Of a stretch of DNA of 51,370 nt, positions 33,176-41,657 are shown in pieces (positions within the stretch are counted from its first letter, which is position 1; each line of letters starts with the position of its first letter). The translations under genes were made by a program, and so were the position numbers. This DNA is from Bacillota bacterium (GTDB lineage: Bacteria > Bacillota > Clostridia > Peptostreptococcales > Anaerovoracaceae): positions 1 to 51,370 of the forward strand of contig JAFPXN010000078.1 in NCBI GenBank assembly GCA_017412505.1. The letters are read 5' to 3'. Below the pieces are notes generated by a model. It did no database searches. It was not told the origin of the DNA and worked only from the letters and a program-made list of their open reading frames with translations.

Positions 33176-33279
33176 CGTGACAGTATTTTATTTCGCACAT
33201 TCCGGAGGCTGCATTTCGGTGCCCGCAAGGGTTTTTCTGCAGCAACAAAGGAATGGAAGTTTAACCGGGAGGTAAACAA
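33176..33279 (+). promoter_or_regulatory. 5' leader of rpsB, possible autoregulatory leader
   Basis: About 100 nt of untranslated leader separate the rpsB promoter from its ATG. It contains a small GC-rich hairpin (TGCCCGCAAGGG region) and a good GGGAGG ribosome site. It is the position where S2 leader RNAs occur, but I could not match it to a known S2-leader structure. Confidence 0.3.
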
Positions 33280-34053
33280 ATGTCAGTAGTTTCTATGAAA
33301 CAGTTACTGGAGGCCGGCGTTCACTTCGGTCACCAGACCAGAAGATGGAACCCCAAGATGGCTCCGTACATCTTCACCGAGAGAAACGGCATCTACATCA
33401 TCGACCTGTCCAAGACGGTCCACAAGATGGATGACGCCTATGAATTCGTGAAGAGCGTTGCGGCAGAAGGCAAGCCCGTTCTCTTCGTCGGTACGAAGAA
33501 GCAGGCCCAGGCTGCCATCAAGGACGAAGCCGAGAGATGCGGCATGTTCTACGTGAACGAGAGATGGCTGGGCGGCATGCTCACCAACTACAAGACCATT
33601 TCCACCAGAATCAAGAGACTGGCGGAGATCAAGGAGATGGAATCCAACGGCACGTTCGATCTGCTCTCCAAGAAGGAAGTCCAGACCCTGCGCAAGGAAA
33701 TGGAAAAGCTCGAGAAGTACCTGAACGGCATCAAGGACATGAGAGGCATGCCCGGCGCGCTGTTCGTCGTCGACCCCAAGAAGGAAAAGATCGCCGTTAA
33801 GGAAGCCAGAGTTCTGGGCATTCCCATTGTAGGCATGTGCGATACCAACTGCGACCCGGACGACGTGGATTACGTCATCCCCGCCAATGACGACGCCATC
33901 AGAGCGGTCAAACTGATCGCAGGCAAGATGGCCGAAGCCGTCATCGAAGGCAAGCAGGGCGAATCCTTCGCCGAAGCCCCCGCTGAAGAAGCGGCCGAAG
34001 CTCCCGCCGAAGAGACTCCCGCAGAAGCAGAAGAAGCTAAAGTCGAAGAGTAG
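33280..34053 (+). CDS. rpsB: 30S ribosomal protein S2
   Basis: A 257-aa S2 with the canonical opening [27 protein letters not shown] and the core motifs FVGTKKQAQ and [11 protein letters not shown]. The C-terminus carries an acidic Ala/Glu/Pro-rich tail (about residues 228-257) found in many Clostridia. It is followed by tsf at 18 nt in the standard rpsB-tsf order. Confidence 0.98.
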   Translation: MSVVSMKQLLEAGVHFGHQTRRWNPKMAPYIFTERNGIYIIDLSKTVHKMDDAYEFVKSVAAEGKPVLFVGTKKQAQAAIKDEAERCGMFYVNERWLGGMLTNYKTISTRIKRLAEIKEMESNGTFDLLSKKEVQTLRKEMEKLEKYLNGIKDMRGMPGALFVVDPKKEKIAVKEARVLGIPIVGMCDTNCDPDDVDYVIPANDDAIRAVKLIAGKMAEAVIEGKQGESFAEAPAEEAAEAPAEETPAEAEEAKVEE

Positions 34054-34070
34054 TCAAAGGAGATAAAACA

Positions 34071-35012
34071 ATGGCAGCAGTTACAGCAGCACTCGTTAAG
34101 GAACTCCGTGACGCCACCGGCGCCGGTATGATGGATTGCAAGAAGGCCCTCGTCGCTACCGACGGCGATATGGACAAGGCAGTCGACTATCTGAGAGAGA
34201 ACGGCCTTGCCAAGGCCGCCAAGAAGGCCAGCCGCATCGCTTCCGAAGGTCTGGTAAGAATGGCGTTCGCAGCAGACGGCTCCGAAGCCGCAGCTGTCGA
34301 AGTCAACTCCGAGACCGACTTCGTCGCCAAGAACGAGGAATTCGTCGAATTCGTCGAAAAACTGGCGGACATCGCTCTGAAGGCTGACAAGGTCTGCGCA
34401 GAGTGCATGAAGGAAATGCCCTACAGCGAAGAAGGCACCGTAGGCGAAGTTCTGACCGCCAAGATCGCGAAGATCGGCGAGAACATGAACCTCCGCAGAG
34501 CCGTCAAGTGCAATACGCCGGGCGTCAAGTACGTCGGTTATTCCCACGGCGGCGGCCGCATCGGCGTCATCATCGGTCTGAAGACCGACGCTTCTGTCGA
34601 AGAAGTCACCGTCTGCGGCAAGGACGTTGCCATGCAGGCTGCATCCATGAGACCTCTGTACGTGGATGAAGAAAGCGTTGATCCCGAATATCTGGCTCAC
34701 GAGAAGGAAGTTATCCTGGCTCAGGCTATGAACGAGAACAACGAACTGCCCGAAAACAAGAGAAAGCCGCAGGCGATCATCGAAAAGATGATCACCGGCC
34801 GCGTAAAGAAGTCCCTGAAGGAAGTCTGCCTCGTAGACCAGGCGTTCGTGAAGGACTCCAACATGTCTGTCGGCGAATACGTCGCATCCTGCGCCAAGGC
34901 GCTGGGCAAGGACATCAAGGTCGTCGAGATGGTCCGCTACGAAGTCGGCGAAGGCATCGAAAAGAAGGTCGAAAACTTCGCGGAAGAAGTTGCCAAGCAG
35001 ATGCAGGGCTAA
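34071..35012 (+). CDS. tsf: Elongation factor Ts
   Basis: A 313-aa EF-Ts, the guanine nucleotide exchange factor for EF-Tu. The N-terminal UBA-like domain has LVKELRDATGAGMMDCKKAL; the core includes NSETDFVAKNEEF. AAGGAG precedes the ATG. The C-terminus (GIEKKVENFAEEV) is complete. An intrinsic terminator follows 25 nt after the stop. Confidence 0.98.
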   Translation: MAAVTAALVKELRDATGAGMMDCKKALVATDGDMDKAVDYLRENGLAKAAKKASRIASEGLVRMAFAADGSEAAAVEVNSETDFVAKNEEFVEFVEKLADIALKADKVCAECMKEMPYSEEGTVGEVLTAKIAKIGENMNLRRAVKCNTPGVKYVGYSHGGGRIGVIIGLKTDASVEEVTVCGKDVAMQAASMRPLYVDEESVDPEYLAHEKEVILAQAMNENNELPENKRKPQAIIEKMITGRVKKSLKEVCLVDQAFVKDSNMSVGEYVASCAKALGKDIKVVEMVRYEVGEGIEKKVENFAEEVAKQMQG

Positions 35013-35036
35013 ACAGTAATACTGATAGAACCTCGA

Positions 35037-35068
35037 AACTCCCGGAGAAACGTCTCCGGGAGTTTTTT
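35037..35068 (+). terminator. tsf intrinsic terminator
   Basis: AACTCCCGGAGA / TCTCCGGGAGTT with a 4-nt loop (AACG) and a TTTTTTT run. Confidence 0.92.
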
Positions 35069-35115
35069 TATGCGGAGTATGATATACTGTTTATGGATAA
35101 GAAAGGAGAAACGTT

Positions 35116-35619
35116 ATGAAACTGTCAGTGATATACGATTCCAGAACGGGTAATACGAAGCGCTGCGCGGAATGGATCGCCGGGGGAATGAGCCGTGTCG
35201 CGGGCGTCGAAGCAAAAGCATTTTCCACGAAAGACGTGGACGGGGCGTTCGTGAAGGAAAGCGCGGGCGTCGTCATCGGTTCCCCGTCCTATTACGCGCT
35301 CATGACCGCCGACATGCGCACCTGGCTGCTGGAAGGCGCTCCGAAACTGTCCCTGGGCGGCAAACTGGGCGGCGCGTTCGCGACGGTGCAGTACACCCAC
35401 GGCGGGGGCGACCTGGTGATCCAGTCCATATTGACGAACCTGATGACCATCGGCATGCTGTGCTATTCCGGCGGCGGCGCCTGCGGCGATCCCTGCATCC
35501 ATCTGGGACCTGTCGCGGTCAACCACAACGTGGAAAAAGCCTGTTTGGAAGATTTTCAGGATAATTTCCTGATTTTCGGGGAAAGATTTGCAAAAAAAGC
35601 GAAGGAATTGTTTGGATAG
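35116..35619 (+). CDS. Flavodoxin-family protein (WrbA/FMN-binding type)
   Basis: A 167-aa flavodoxin-like protein. The phosphate loop is YDSRTGNTKRCAEWIA at the N-terminus; GSPSYYALMTADMRTWL and FATVQYTHGGGD are the flavin-contact segments typical of NAD(P)H:quinone-type flavodoxins such as WrbA. AAAGGAG precedes the ATG. It may shuttle electrons or reduce quinones. It lies alone between the tsf terminator and a promoter for the next gene. Confidence 0.83.
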   Translation: MKLSVIYDSRTGNTKRCAEWIAGGMSRVAGVEAKAFSTKDVDGAFVKESAGVVIGSPSYYALMTADMRTWLLEGAPKLSLGGKLGGAFATVQYTHGGGDLVIQSILTNLMTIGMLCYSGGGACGDPCIHLGPVAVNHNVEKACLEDFQDNFLIFGERFAKKAKELFG

Positions 35620-35640
35620 GTTCCATAAAAGGTATATAAT
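35612..35640 (+). promoter_or_regulatory. Promoter of the small unknown gene before selA
   Basis: TTGGAT (35612-35617), 17-nt spacer, TATAAT (35635-35640), overlapping the end of the flavodoxin gene. Confidence 0.65.
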
Positions 35641-35688
35641 GTAATGTGTATTAAGCAGTGATACTGCCCGACTCAATGGAGGATAACA

Positions 35689-36081
35689 ATGGACGAGAAG
35701 AAAAAACTCCTGCAGGCTGCGTTCGATATGGCGCTGCAGACGACGATCGTAAAACAAAACCAGACAGATAATGCAGACCCCGATATCAAGGCTGCGATGA
35801 TCGACTATATTCTCTTTGCTGCCGTAGGGCTCAACAGCGATGAGATCTCCGATTTCATTGCGGAGCAGACGAAGATGGAGGACGACTATCTGAAGGAATC
35901 CTTCGAACAGGCTGCCGGCGATAAGGACGCGGAGACTGTCGAAGAGATCCGCAGCCACATCCAGGATGAAATGGAACAGTACTTCAGAGAAAGACAGGCC
36001 AACATCCGCAAGAGAAGAATCGAGATCTACGTGAACAATCAGGTAGAACAGAAGAGAGCGCAGGATAAAGTGACAAAATAA
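35689..36081 (+). CDS. Unknown small acidic-to-basic helical protein
   Basis: A 130-aa protein, mostly helical by composition, with no Cys, no membrane helix and no motif I recognise. Residues 1-95 are neutral to acidic (for example EQAAGDKDAETVEEI) and the last 35 are basic (RERQANIRKRRIEIYV). GGAGG lies before the ATG, and it has its own promoter and terminator. It directly precedes selA, but no link to selenium can be shown. Confidence 0.6.
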   Translation: MDEKKKLLQAAFDMALQTTIVKQNQTDNADPDIKAAMIDYILFAAVGLNSDEISDFIAEQTKMEDDYLKESFEQAAGDKDAETVEEIRSHIQDEMEQYFRERQANIRKRRIEIYVNNQVEQKRAQDKVTK

Positions 36082-36088
36082 AACCGGA

Positions 36089-36122
36089 TCGAAAGCTCCC
36101 GGCTGAGTGCCGGGAGTTTTTT
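36089..36122 (+). terminator. Intrinsic terminator before selA
   Basis: GAAAGCTCCCGGC / GCCGGGAG with a short loop (TGAGT) and a TTTTTT run, ending 17 nt before the selA start codon. Confidence 0.88.
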
Positions 36123-36126
36123 ATGG

Positions 36127-36132
36127 TATACT
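36127..36132 (+). promoter_or_regulatory. Possible -10 box of selA, suggesting a leaderless mRNA
   Basis: TATACT (36127-36132) lies 7 nt before the selA ATG, just after the preceding terminator. Transcription starting about 7 nt downstream would begin at the ATG itself. No Shine-Dalgarno sequence is seen before either in-frame ATG. The -35 side, inside the terminator stem, is poor. Confidence 0.4.
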
Positions 36133-36138
36133 GTTGCC

Positions 36139-37536
36139 ATGGATATGAAGCACGAAAAACTGAAAAATCTGCCCAAAGCGGACGTGGTGATGGAAATCCC
36201 CGTCCTGCGGGACTTTCTCGCGTCTACGGACCGGAAAACGGCCTTGGAAGCGGTCCGGAAAGCGGTGGAGGAGATGCGTCGGGCCTTGTTGGAAGGCGGA
36301 GACCCGGACGTCAGCGCCGAAGCTGCCGCCGCGCGCGCCTGCGCCATTCTGCGGGAGGAGGACAGCCCTTCGCTGCGGCCTGTCATCAACGCGACCGGGA
36401 TCATCCTGCACACGAACCTCGGACGTGCCAGGCTCAACCCGCAGGCAGCGGAAAAGGCGGCGCAGATCGCCTGCTCGTATTCCACGCTGGAGTACGATGC
36501 GGAGGAGGGGAAACGAGGCAGCCGCCACGATCACGTGAGCCGGCTCATCGCGCAGGTGACCGGAGCGGAAGACGCCATCGCGGTCAATAACAACGCGGCT
36601 GCAACGCTGTTATGTCTCGTTTCGCTGGCGTATAAAAAAGAAGTCGTCGTTTCCCGGGGCGAACTCGTGGAGATCGGCGGATCTTTCCGCGTGCCGGAGA
36701 TCATGGAACAGGGCGGCACTGTCCTGAAAGAGGTCGGCACGACGAACAAGACGCATTTCGCGGATTACGAGCGCGCCATCGGCCCGGAGACGGCGGCCCT
36801 GCTGAAGGTGCATCCCAGCAATTACCGGGTCATCGGGTTTACGGAAGACGTGCCGGCGCAGCAGCTTGCGCAGCTGGCGCACAGCAAAGGCCTGCCCCTG
36901 ATCTACGACCTGGGCAGCGGCCTGCTGGAAGATCTCAGCTCTTACGGGCTGGACGAGCCGACGGCGCAGAAAGCGCTTGCCGCTGGAGCGGACGTCATCC
37001 TGTTCTCCGGCGACAAACTGCTGGGCGGTCCGCAGGCGGGCATTATCGCGGGCAAAAAGGAATACATCGAAAAGATGAAAAAGCACCCGCTGGCGCGCGT
37101 CGTCCGCGTGGATAAGATGACCCTCGCGGCGCTCGAACAGACGCTGCGCATCTACCGCGACCCGAAAGAAGCGCTGCAGAAGATCCCCGTCCTGGAGATG
37201 GTGACGAAGCCCGCTTCGGAACTGAAAGCTGCCGCGCAGGGATTTGCCGCAGGCCTGGCGGAAGCAGGGCTGCAGGCATCTGTAGGCATCCGCGAAGACG
37301 TCAGCCGCGTCGGCGGCGGTTCCGCGCCTATGCTGGATCTGAAGACCTGGTGCGTGTGGGTGAAGCCGCAGGCGATGTCCGTGGACGAGCTGCAGGAGAA
37401 ACTGAGGCACTGGCAGATGCCCATCGTGACGCGCATCTCCGAGGGGGATGTCCTGTTCGATCTGAGGACGCTTACAACAGGCGACCTGGTCCTGCTCCGC
37501 ATGGCGCTGATTGACATTCTTGCAATCGGCAATTAG
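36139..37536 (+). CDS. selA: L-seryl-tRNA(Sec) selenium transferase
   Basis: A 465-aa PLP enzyme that converts Ser-tRNA-Sec to Sec-tRNA-Sec using selenophosphate. NATGIILHTNLGRARL, NNNAAATLL and FSGDKLLGGPQAG (the PLP lysine is Lys293) are clear signatures. Length fits the family. It is followed at about 30 nt by tRNA-Sec and then by selB, the usual cluster. The selenophosphate synthetase gene selD is not in the window. Start: ATG at 36139, with a second in-frame ATG 6 nt later. Confidence 0.97.
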   Translation: MDMKHEKLKNLPKADVVMEIPVLRDFLASTDRKTALEAVRKAVEEMRRALLEGGDPDVSAEAAAARACAILREEDSPSLRPVINATGIILHTNLGRARLNPQAAEKAAQIACSYSTLEYDAEEGKRGSRHDHVSRLIAQVTGAEDAIAVNNNAAATLLCLVSLAYKKEVVVSRGELVEIGGSFRVPEIMEQGGTVLKEVGTTNKTHFADYERAIGPETAALLKVHPSNYRVIGFTEDVPAQQLAQLAHSKGLPLIYDLGSGLLEDLSSYGLDEPTAQKALAAGADVILFSGDKLLGGPQAGIIAGKKEYIEKMKKHPLARVVRVDKMTLAALEQTLRIYRDPKEALQKIPVLEMVTKPASELKAAAQGFAAGLAEAGLQASVGIREDVSRVGGGSAPMLDLKTWCVWVKPQAMSVDELQEKLRHWQMPIVTRISEGDVLFDLRTLTTGDLVLLRMALIDILAIGN

Positions 37537-37567
37537 AATATATCGGGCGGTCTTATCCGCCTTTTTC

Positions 37568-37664
37568 GGGAGCAGATGGGTGCCGGTGTGCCCCGCGGTC
37601 TTCAAAACCGTTGTAGCAGGTTAGGAGCCTGCCTGGTGAGTTCGATTCTCACATGCTCCCGCCA
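37568..37664 (+). tRNA. selC: tRNA-Sec (UCA anticodon)
   Basis: A 97-nt selenocysteine tRNA with TCA anticodon (37602-37604) in a CTTCAAA loop. The acceptor arms are GGGAGCA and TGCTCCC, with G discriminator and encoded CCA end. The long variable arm GCAGG / CCTGC and the T arm GTGAG-TTCGATT-CTCAC are clear. The long extra arm and UCA anticodon identify it. It lies between selA and selB. Confidence 0.95.
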
Positions 37665-37715
37665 TTGTATTTTTTGGCCCTTCGACAAGTTCAGGGGCCG
37701 GATAAGGAATTCTTT

Positions 37716-39626
37716 ATGCGTAACGTTATCGTCGGCACTGCCGGACACGTGGATCACGGCAAGACCTGCCTGATCAAAGCCCTGACGGGCATCGACGCGG
37801 ACAGACTGAAAGAGGAAAAGCAGCGCGGCATCACGATCGAACTGGGCTTTGCGGATCTGCAGGCGCCGGATGGGACCGACATCGGCATTATCGACGTGCC
37901 GGGTCACGAGAAATTCATCCGCAATATGCTGGCAGGCATCGGCGGCATCGACCTGGTGCTGCTGGTCGTGGCGGCGGACGAGGGCGTCATGCCCCAGACC
38001 GTCGAGCATCTGGACATCATGAAGCTGCTGAACATCCGCCGGGGCATACTCGTCATCACCAAGGCGGACCTGGCAGCGGACGAAGACTGGCTGGACATGG
38101 TCGAATCCGACGTGCGGGACGCGGTAAAAGGCAGCTTTCTCGAGAACGCGCCCTGCGTGCGGGTATCCGCCCAGACAGGGCAGGGCATCGACGAACTGAA
38201 GACTCTGATCTTCGAAGAAGTCGCGAAGACGGCGGAAAAGAACAACAATCCGGCGCTGCTGCGCATTCCCATGGACCGCGTGTTTACGATCCAGGGGTTC
38301 GGCACGGTCATCACCGGCACGCTGACGCAGGGCAGCATCCGCACTGGCGACGAAGTGACGGTCTATCCGGAAGGACTTCCCGCAAAGGTGCGCAATCTGC
38401 AGGTGCACGGCAAAATGGTGGAAGCGGCTTATGCAGGCCAGCGGACGGCTGTGAACCTGACGGGTGTCCGCAAGGAGGATATCGCCCGGGGCAACGTGCT
38501 GGCGGCGAAAGGCAGCCTGACGCCGGCTTCCATGATCGACGTCAAACTGCAGGTGCTGTCCGATTCGAAACGCAGCGTGCTGAACGGGTCGCGCCTGCAT
38601 CTGCATTACGGTTCGGCACAGGTGTTGTGCAAGGCCGTTCTGCTGGACAGGGATTCCCTGGACCCGGGATGCAGCTGCTATGCGCAGCTGCGCACGGAAG
38701 AACCGGTGGTGATGAAGCAGGGCGATCCCTTCGTCGTACGGTATTATTCGCCGGTCGAAACTGTCGGCGGAGGCGTTGTACTGAACGCGAACGCGTCGAA
38801 ACATAAACGCTCCGACGAAAAGGTGCTGCAGGCTCTTTCCGTGCGCGAAACGGGCGACGACAGCGCGCAGATGGAGCAGGTGCTGCGGGACGAAAGCAGG
38901 ACGTTCCCGGGCGCGGAAAAACTGGCTGGACAGCTCGGACTCTCGGCCGCGGAAGCAGAAGAACAGCTGAAAAGCCTTGCAGCGCAAGGAAAAGCGGTTT
39001 TGCTGGGCGAGAACATTTACGTACATCAAGATTATGTAAACAATATAAAGACTGCTGCCTTTACGATCCTGGAGTCGTATTACGCGAAGAATCCGCTTCT
39101 TGCAGCGATGCCCAGGGAAGAGTTGCGCAGCAAACTGGGTGGTCAGGTAAAGGTGACAGACGCGAAGCGGCTGGACCGTGTCCTGCAATATTTCGGAGAG
39201 ACCGGCGCACTGGCACTGACCCCGGCAACCGCAGGGATCCAGGGCCATACCGTAAGCTATACGAAAGCCCAGCTTAGGCTGATGGAAGAGATCGCGAAAC
39301 TGTACGCCCAGGCGGGCTGCGAGAGCCCGGATCCGGACGAAGTATTCGCCGGCAGAAAGGACAAAGAGGAGTGCAAACGCCTGATCGCGGCCATGTGCGC
39401 GGACGGACGCCTGACCCGCGTGCAGAACAGATTCTGCCTGGACAGCGCGTTCCTGCGGCAGACCGTCGACTGGATCCGCGGAAAGATCGAAGCGGACGGC
39501 TCCCTTACGCTGGCAGAACTGCGCGATCACCTGAACACGTCCCGCAAATACGCCCTGATGATCCTGGAATATTGCGATAACGCGAAGATCACCAGATTGC
39601 AGGACGACAGAAGGGTGTTCTACTAG
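37716..39626 (+). CDS. selB: Selenocysteine-specific elongation factor SelB
   Basis: A 636-aa translation factor that brings Sec-tRNA-Sec to UGA codons next to a SECIS hairpin. The GTPase motif is [11 protein letters not shown] at the N-terminus, then [18 protein letters not shown] and TKADL. Domains II-III follow to about residue 350, then a C-terminal winged-helix array (about 370-636) for SECIS binding. The ATG at 37716 has AAGGA upstream; an earlier in-frame start would overlap the tRNA gene. Confidence 0.96.
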   Translation: MRNVIVGTAGHVDHGKTCLIKALTGIDADRLKEEKQRGITIELGFADLQAPDGTDIGIIDVPGHEKFIRNMLAGIGGIDLVLLVVAADEGVMPQTVEHLDIMKLLNIRRGILVITKADLAADEDWLDMVESDVRDAVKGSFLENAPCVRVSAQTGQGIDELKTLIFEEVAKTAEKNNNPALLRIPMDRVFTIQGFGTVITGTLTQGSIRTGDEVTVYPEGLPAKVRNLQVHGKMVEAAYAGQRTAVNLTGVRKEDIARGNVLAAKGSLTPASMIDVKLQVLSDSKRSVLNGSRLHLHYGSAQVLCKAVLLDRDSLDPGCSCYAQLRTEEPVVMKQGDPFVVRYYSPVETVGGGVVLNANASKHKRSDEKVLQALSVRETGDDSAQMEQVLRDESRTFPGAEKLAGQLGLSAAEAEEQLKSLAAQGKAVLLGENIYVHQDYVNNIKTAAFTILESYYAKNPLLAAMPREELRSKLGGQVKVTDAKRLDRVLQYFGETGALALTPATAGIQGHTVSYTKAQLRLMEEIAKLYAQAGCESPDPDEVFAGRKDKEECKRLIAAMCADGRLTRVQNRFCLDSAFLRQTVDWIRGKIEADGSLTLAELRDHLNTSRKYALMILEYCDNAKITRLQDDRRVFY

Positions 39627-39657
39627 AATTCTTTATAATTTCATCACACTATTTTAC

Positions 39658-39686
39658 TTGTCCGATAAATCGCCGGATGTTAAAAT
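39658..39686 (+). promoter_or_regulatory. Promoter of the glycine reductase operon
   Basis: TTGTCC (39658-39663), a 17-nt spacer and TAAAAT (39681-39686), about 35 nt upstream of the glycine riboswitch. Confidence 0.5.
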
Positions 39687-39717
39687 AATAATACAGATTC
39701 AGAACAGTCGGTTGATG

Positions 39718-39888
39718 ACTGCGGGAGAGCGCAGAGAATGCGCACCGAAGGCGTAAGTTGTCTTCCCCGGCCAGGGAGACAGCGATGATCTCAGGTAAAA
39801 GGACCGCACTCGGACGAAACTCTGGAGAGCGTAAGCACCGAAGGGGCAAATTCCGCATAGGAAAGAATCTCTCAGGTTAGTGTACAGA
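39718..39888 (+). promoter_or_regulatory. Tandem glycine riboswitch
   Basis: Two glycine aptamers in tandem. The first has GGGAGAG, CACCGAAGG-like CACCGAAGGCGTAAG, then ATCTCAGGTAAAAGGACCG; the second has CTCTGGAGAG, CACCGAAGGGGCAAA and CTCTCAGG. These are the conserved blocks of the gcvT riboswitch class. It lies before the grd operon, so glycine would control glycine reductase expression. It is most likely an on-switch, since glycine is the substrate (inference). Confidence 0.93.
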
Positions 39889-39925
39889 GCAGGAAGGCAT
39901 TATGTTTTCCTGTTCTTTTTTATTT
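39889..39925 (+). terminator. Terminator of the glycine riboswitch expression platform
   Basis: GCAGGAA / TTCCTGT hairpin (39889-39895 with 39907-39913) followed by TTCTTTTTTATTT, 18 nt before grdX. It can form the off-state of the riboswitch. Confidence 0.75.
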
Positions 39926-39942
39926 ACCGAAAGGAAACCGCT

Positions 39943-40317
39943 TTGATCATCCTCACGAACAACCCGGACGTCGCACAGACCTTTCAGGACAGAAACGTCC
40001 TTTGGGTCGACGGGTCGTACCGAGACGTGCTGATCGAAGCCCGCGACATGATCCATCAGGGCCGCCGCCTGCTGACCCATCCGCTGATGGGAAGTCTCAA
40101 ACCCAACGAGACCCCGTACCGGAGCGTCGCCGTCAGCAGCGAACAGGGCGATCTGGACATGGACAGCCTGCTGCTGATCGAGAACGCGATCGAAACGTTC
40201 GACAAGTTCGCGCAGGTCACGCGGCCGGATCGGGGCGTGAATACCCCGGAACGGATGCTGGCGGACTTCCGGTTGATAGATTTGAGTCTGATCGAAAGCG
40301 CGCTGGAAGACCGTTAG
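39943..40317 (+). CDS. grdX: GrdX family protein
   Basis: A 124-aa protein starting at TTG with AAGGA 7 nt upstream; the resulting MIILTNNPDV is the typical GrdX opening. The segments DVLIEARDMIHQGRRLLTHPL and SLKPNETPYRSV fit the family. GrdX precedes glycine, sarcosine and betaine reductase genes in many anaerobes and its function is unknown. It is the first gene after the glycine riboswitch. Confidence 0.88.
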   Translation: MIILTNNPDVAQTFQDRNVLWVDGSYRDVLIEARDMIHQGRRLLTHPLMGSLKPNETPYRSVAVSSEQGDLDMDSLLLIENAIETFDKFAQVTRPDRGVNTPERMLADFRLIDLSLIESALEDR

Positions 40318-40356
40318 GGCTTGCGGCGCAACCCCCATATCACAGGAGGAAATCAT

Positions 40357-41638
40357 ATGAAACTGGAATTTGGGTATCATCAAGATCACTGATATTCAGT
40401 TCGCGGCGGAAAGCAAGGTGGAAGGCTCTGTCCTGTACGTCAACAGGGACGAGCTGAAGGCTCACATCCTCGAGGACGAGACCCTGGCAAGCTGCGAACT
40501 GGACATCGCGAAGCCCGGAGAATCCGTGCGGATCACTCCGGTCAAGGACGTCATCGAACCCAGAGTCAAGGTATCCGGCGAAGGCGGCGTGTTCCCCGGC
40601 TGGATGGCCAAGGTCAAGACGGTCGGAAGCGGCAGGACGAACGTGCTGAAAGGCGCTGCTGTCGTCACGACAGGCAAGATCGTCGGGTTCCAGGAAGGCA
40701 TTATCGACATGTGCGGAGAAGGCGCCAAATACTCGCCGTTCTCCCAGTTGAACAACCTGGTGCTGTGCGTGGAGCCCGTGGAAGGCACGCTGCAGCACGC
40801 CTATGAAAAGGCAGTCCGTCTGGCCGGCCTGAAGGCCGCGACCTATCTGGGCAAACTGGCGAAGGACATCGAAGCGGAGGAAGTCCGCACCTACGAGACA
40901 CCGACAATCACGGAAGGCATCAAGCTGTATCCGGATCTTCCCAGAGTCGGTTACGTGCTGATGCTGCAGTCCCAGGGCCTGCTGCACGACACCTACGTCT
41001 ACGGCGTCGACGCCAAGCAGTCCCTCACGACCATGCTCTATCCGACAGAGACGATGGACGGCGCCATCATCAGCGGCAACTGCGTGTCCGCCTGCGACAA
41101 GAACACGACGTATCATCATCTGAACAACCCGGTCATCGAAGATCTGTACGCCCGCCACGGCAAGGATCTGAATTTCGTAGGCGTCATCATCACGAACGAG
41201 AACGTCTACCTGGCCGATAAGGAGAGATCGTCCGACTGGTCTGCCAAGCTGTGCGAATATTTAGGCCTCGACGGCGCCATCATCTCCCAGGAAGGCTTCG
41301 GCAACCCCGACACCGACCTGATCATGAACTGCAAAAAGATCGAAGCCAAGGGCGTCAAGACCGTCATCATCACCGACGAATACGCGGGTCAGGACGGCGC
41401 GTCCCAGTCCCTGGCGGACGCCGATATCGCGGCGAATGCCTGCGTCACCGGCGGCAACGCCAACACCGTCATCCATCTGCCGAAGATGGACAAGGTGATC
41501 GGCCACATCGAATACGTGGACAAGATCGCCGGCGGCTGGTCCGGATCCCTGCAGGAAGACGGATCCATCGTCGCGGAACTCCAGGTCATCACCGGAGCCA
41601 CGAACGAGATGGGCTTCAACACGTTCAGCGCGAGATAG
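40357..41638 (+). CDS. grdE: Glycine reductase component B, proprotein GrdE, with a 1-nt insertion near the start
   Basis: GrdE is processed into two subunits of the glycine-specific protein B, with a pyruvoyl group formed at an internal Cys. AGGAGG (40344-40349) stands 7 nt before ATG 40357, but that frame stops after 11 codons. Removing one T from the GAATTTGGG run (40366-40374) joins MKLEL to GIIKITDIQF, the family N-terminus, and gives 426 aa. The processing site SGNCVSACDK then falls at Cys242, the position I recall from the literature. A TTG at 40370 in the long frame gives 422 aa but lies 20 nt from the ribosome site. The insertion is either a sequence error or a real shift; the rest of the gene is intact. 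Confidence 0.88.
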
Positions 41639-41657
41639 AAAGGAGGGAAGTTCAGAA

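Noticed and set aside
37677..37700. GGCCCT/AGGGGCC hairpin between tRNA-Sec and selB as a terminator
   Set aside because: There is no T-run after the stem and selB starts within about 20 nt; it may be a processing or leader hairpin only.
40370..40372. TTG 40370 as the true grdE start
   Set aside because: It is 20 nt from the AGGAGG site, loses the conserved MKLEL start and shifts the processing Cys from 242; the ATG at 40357 with a one-base insertion explains the data better.
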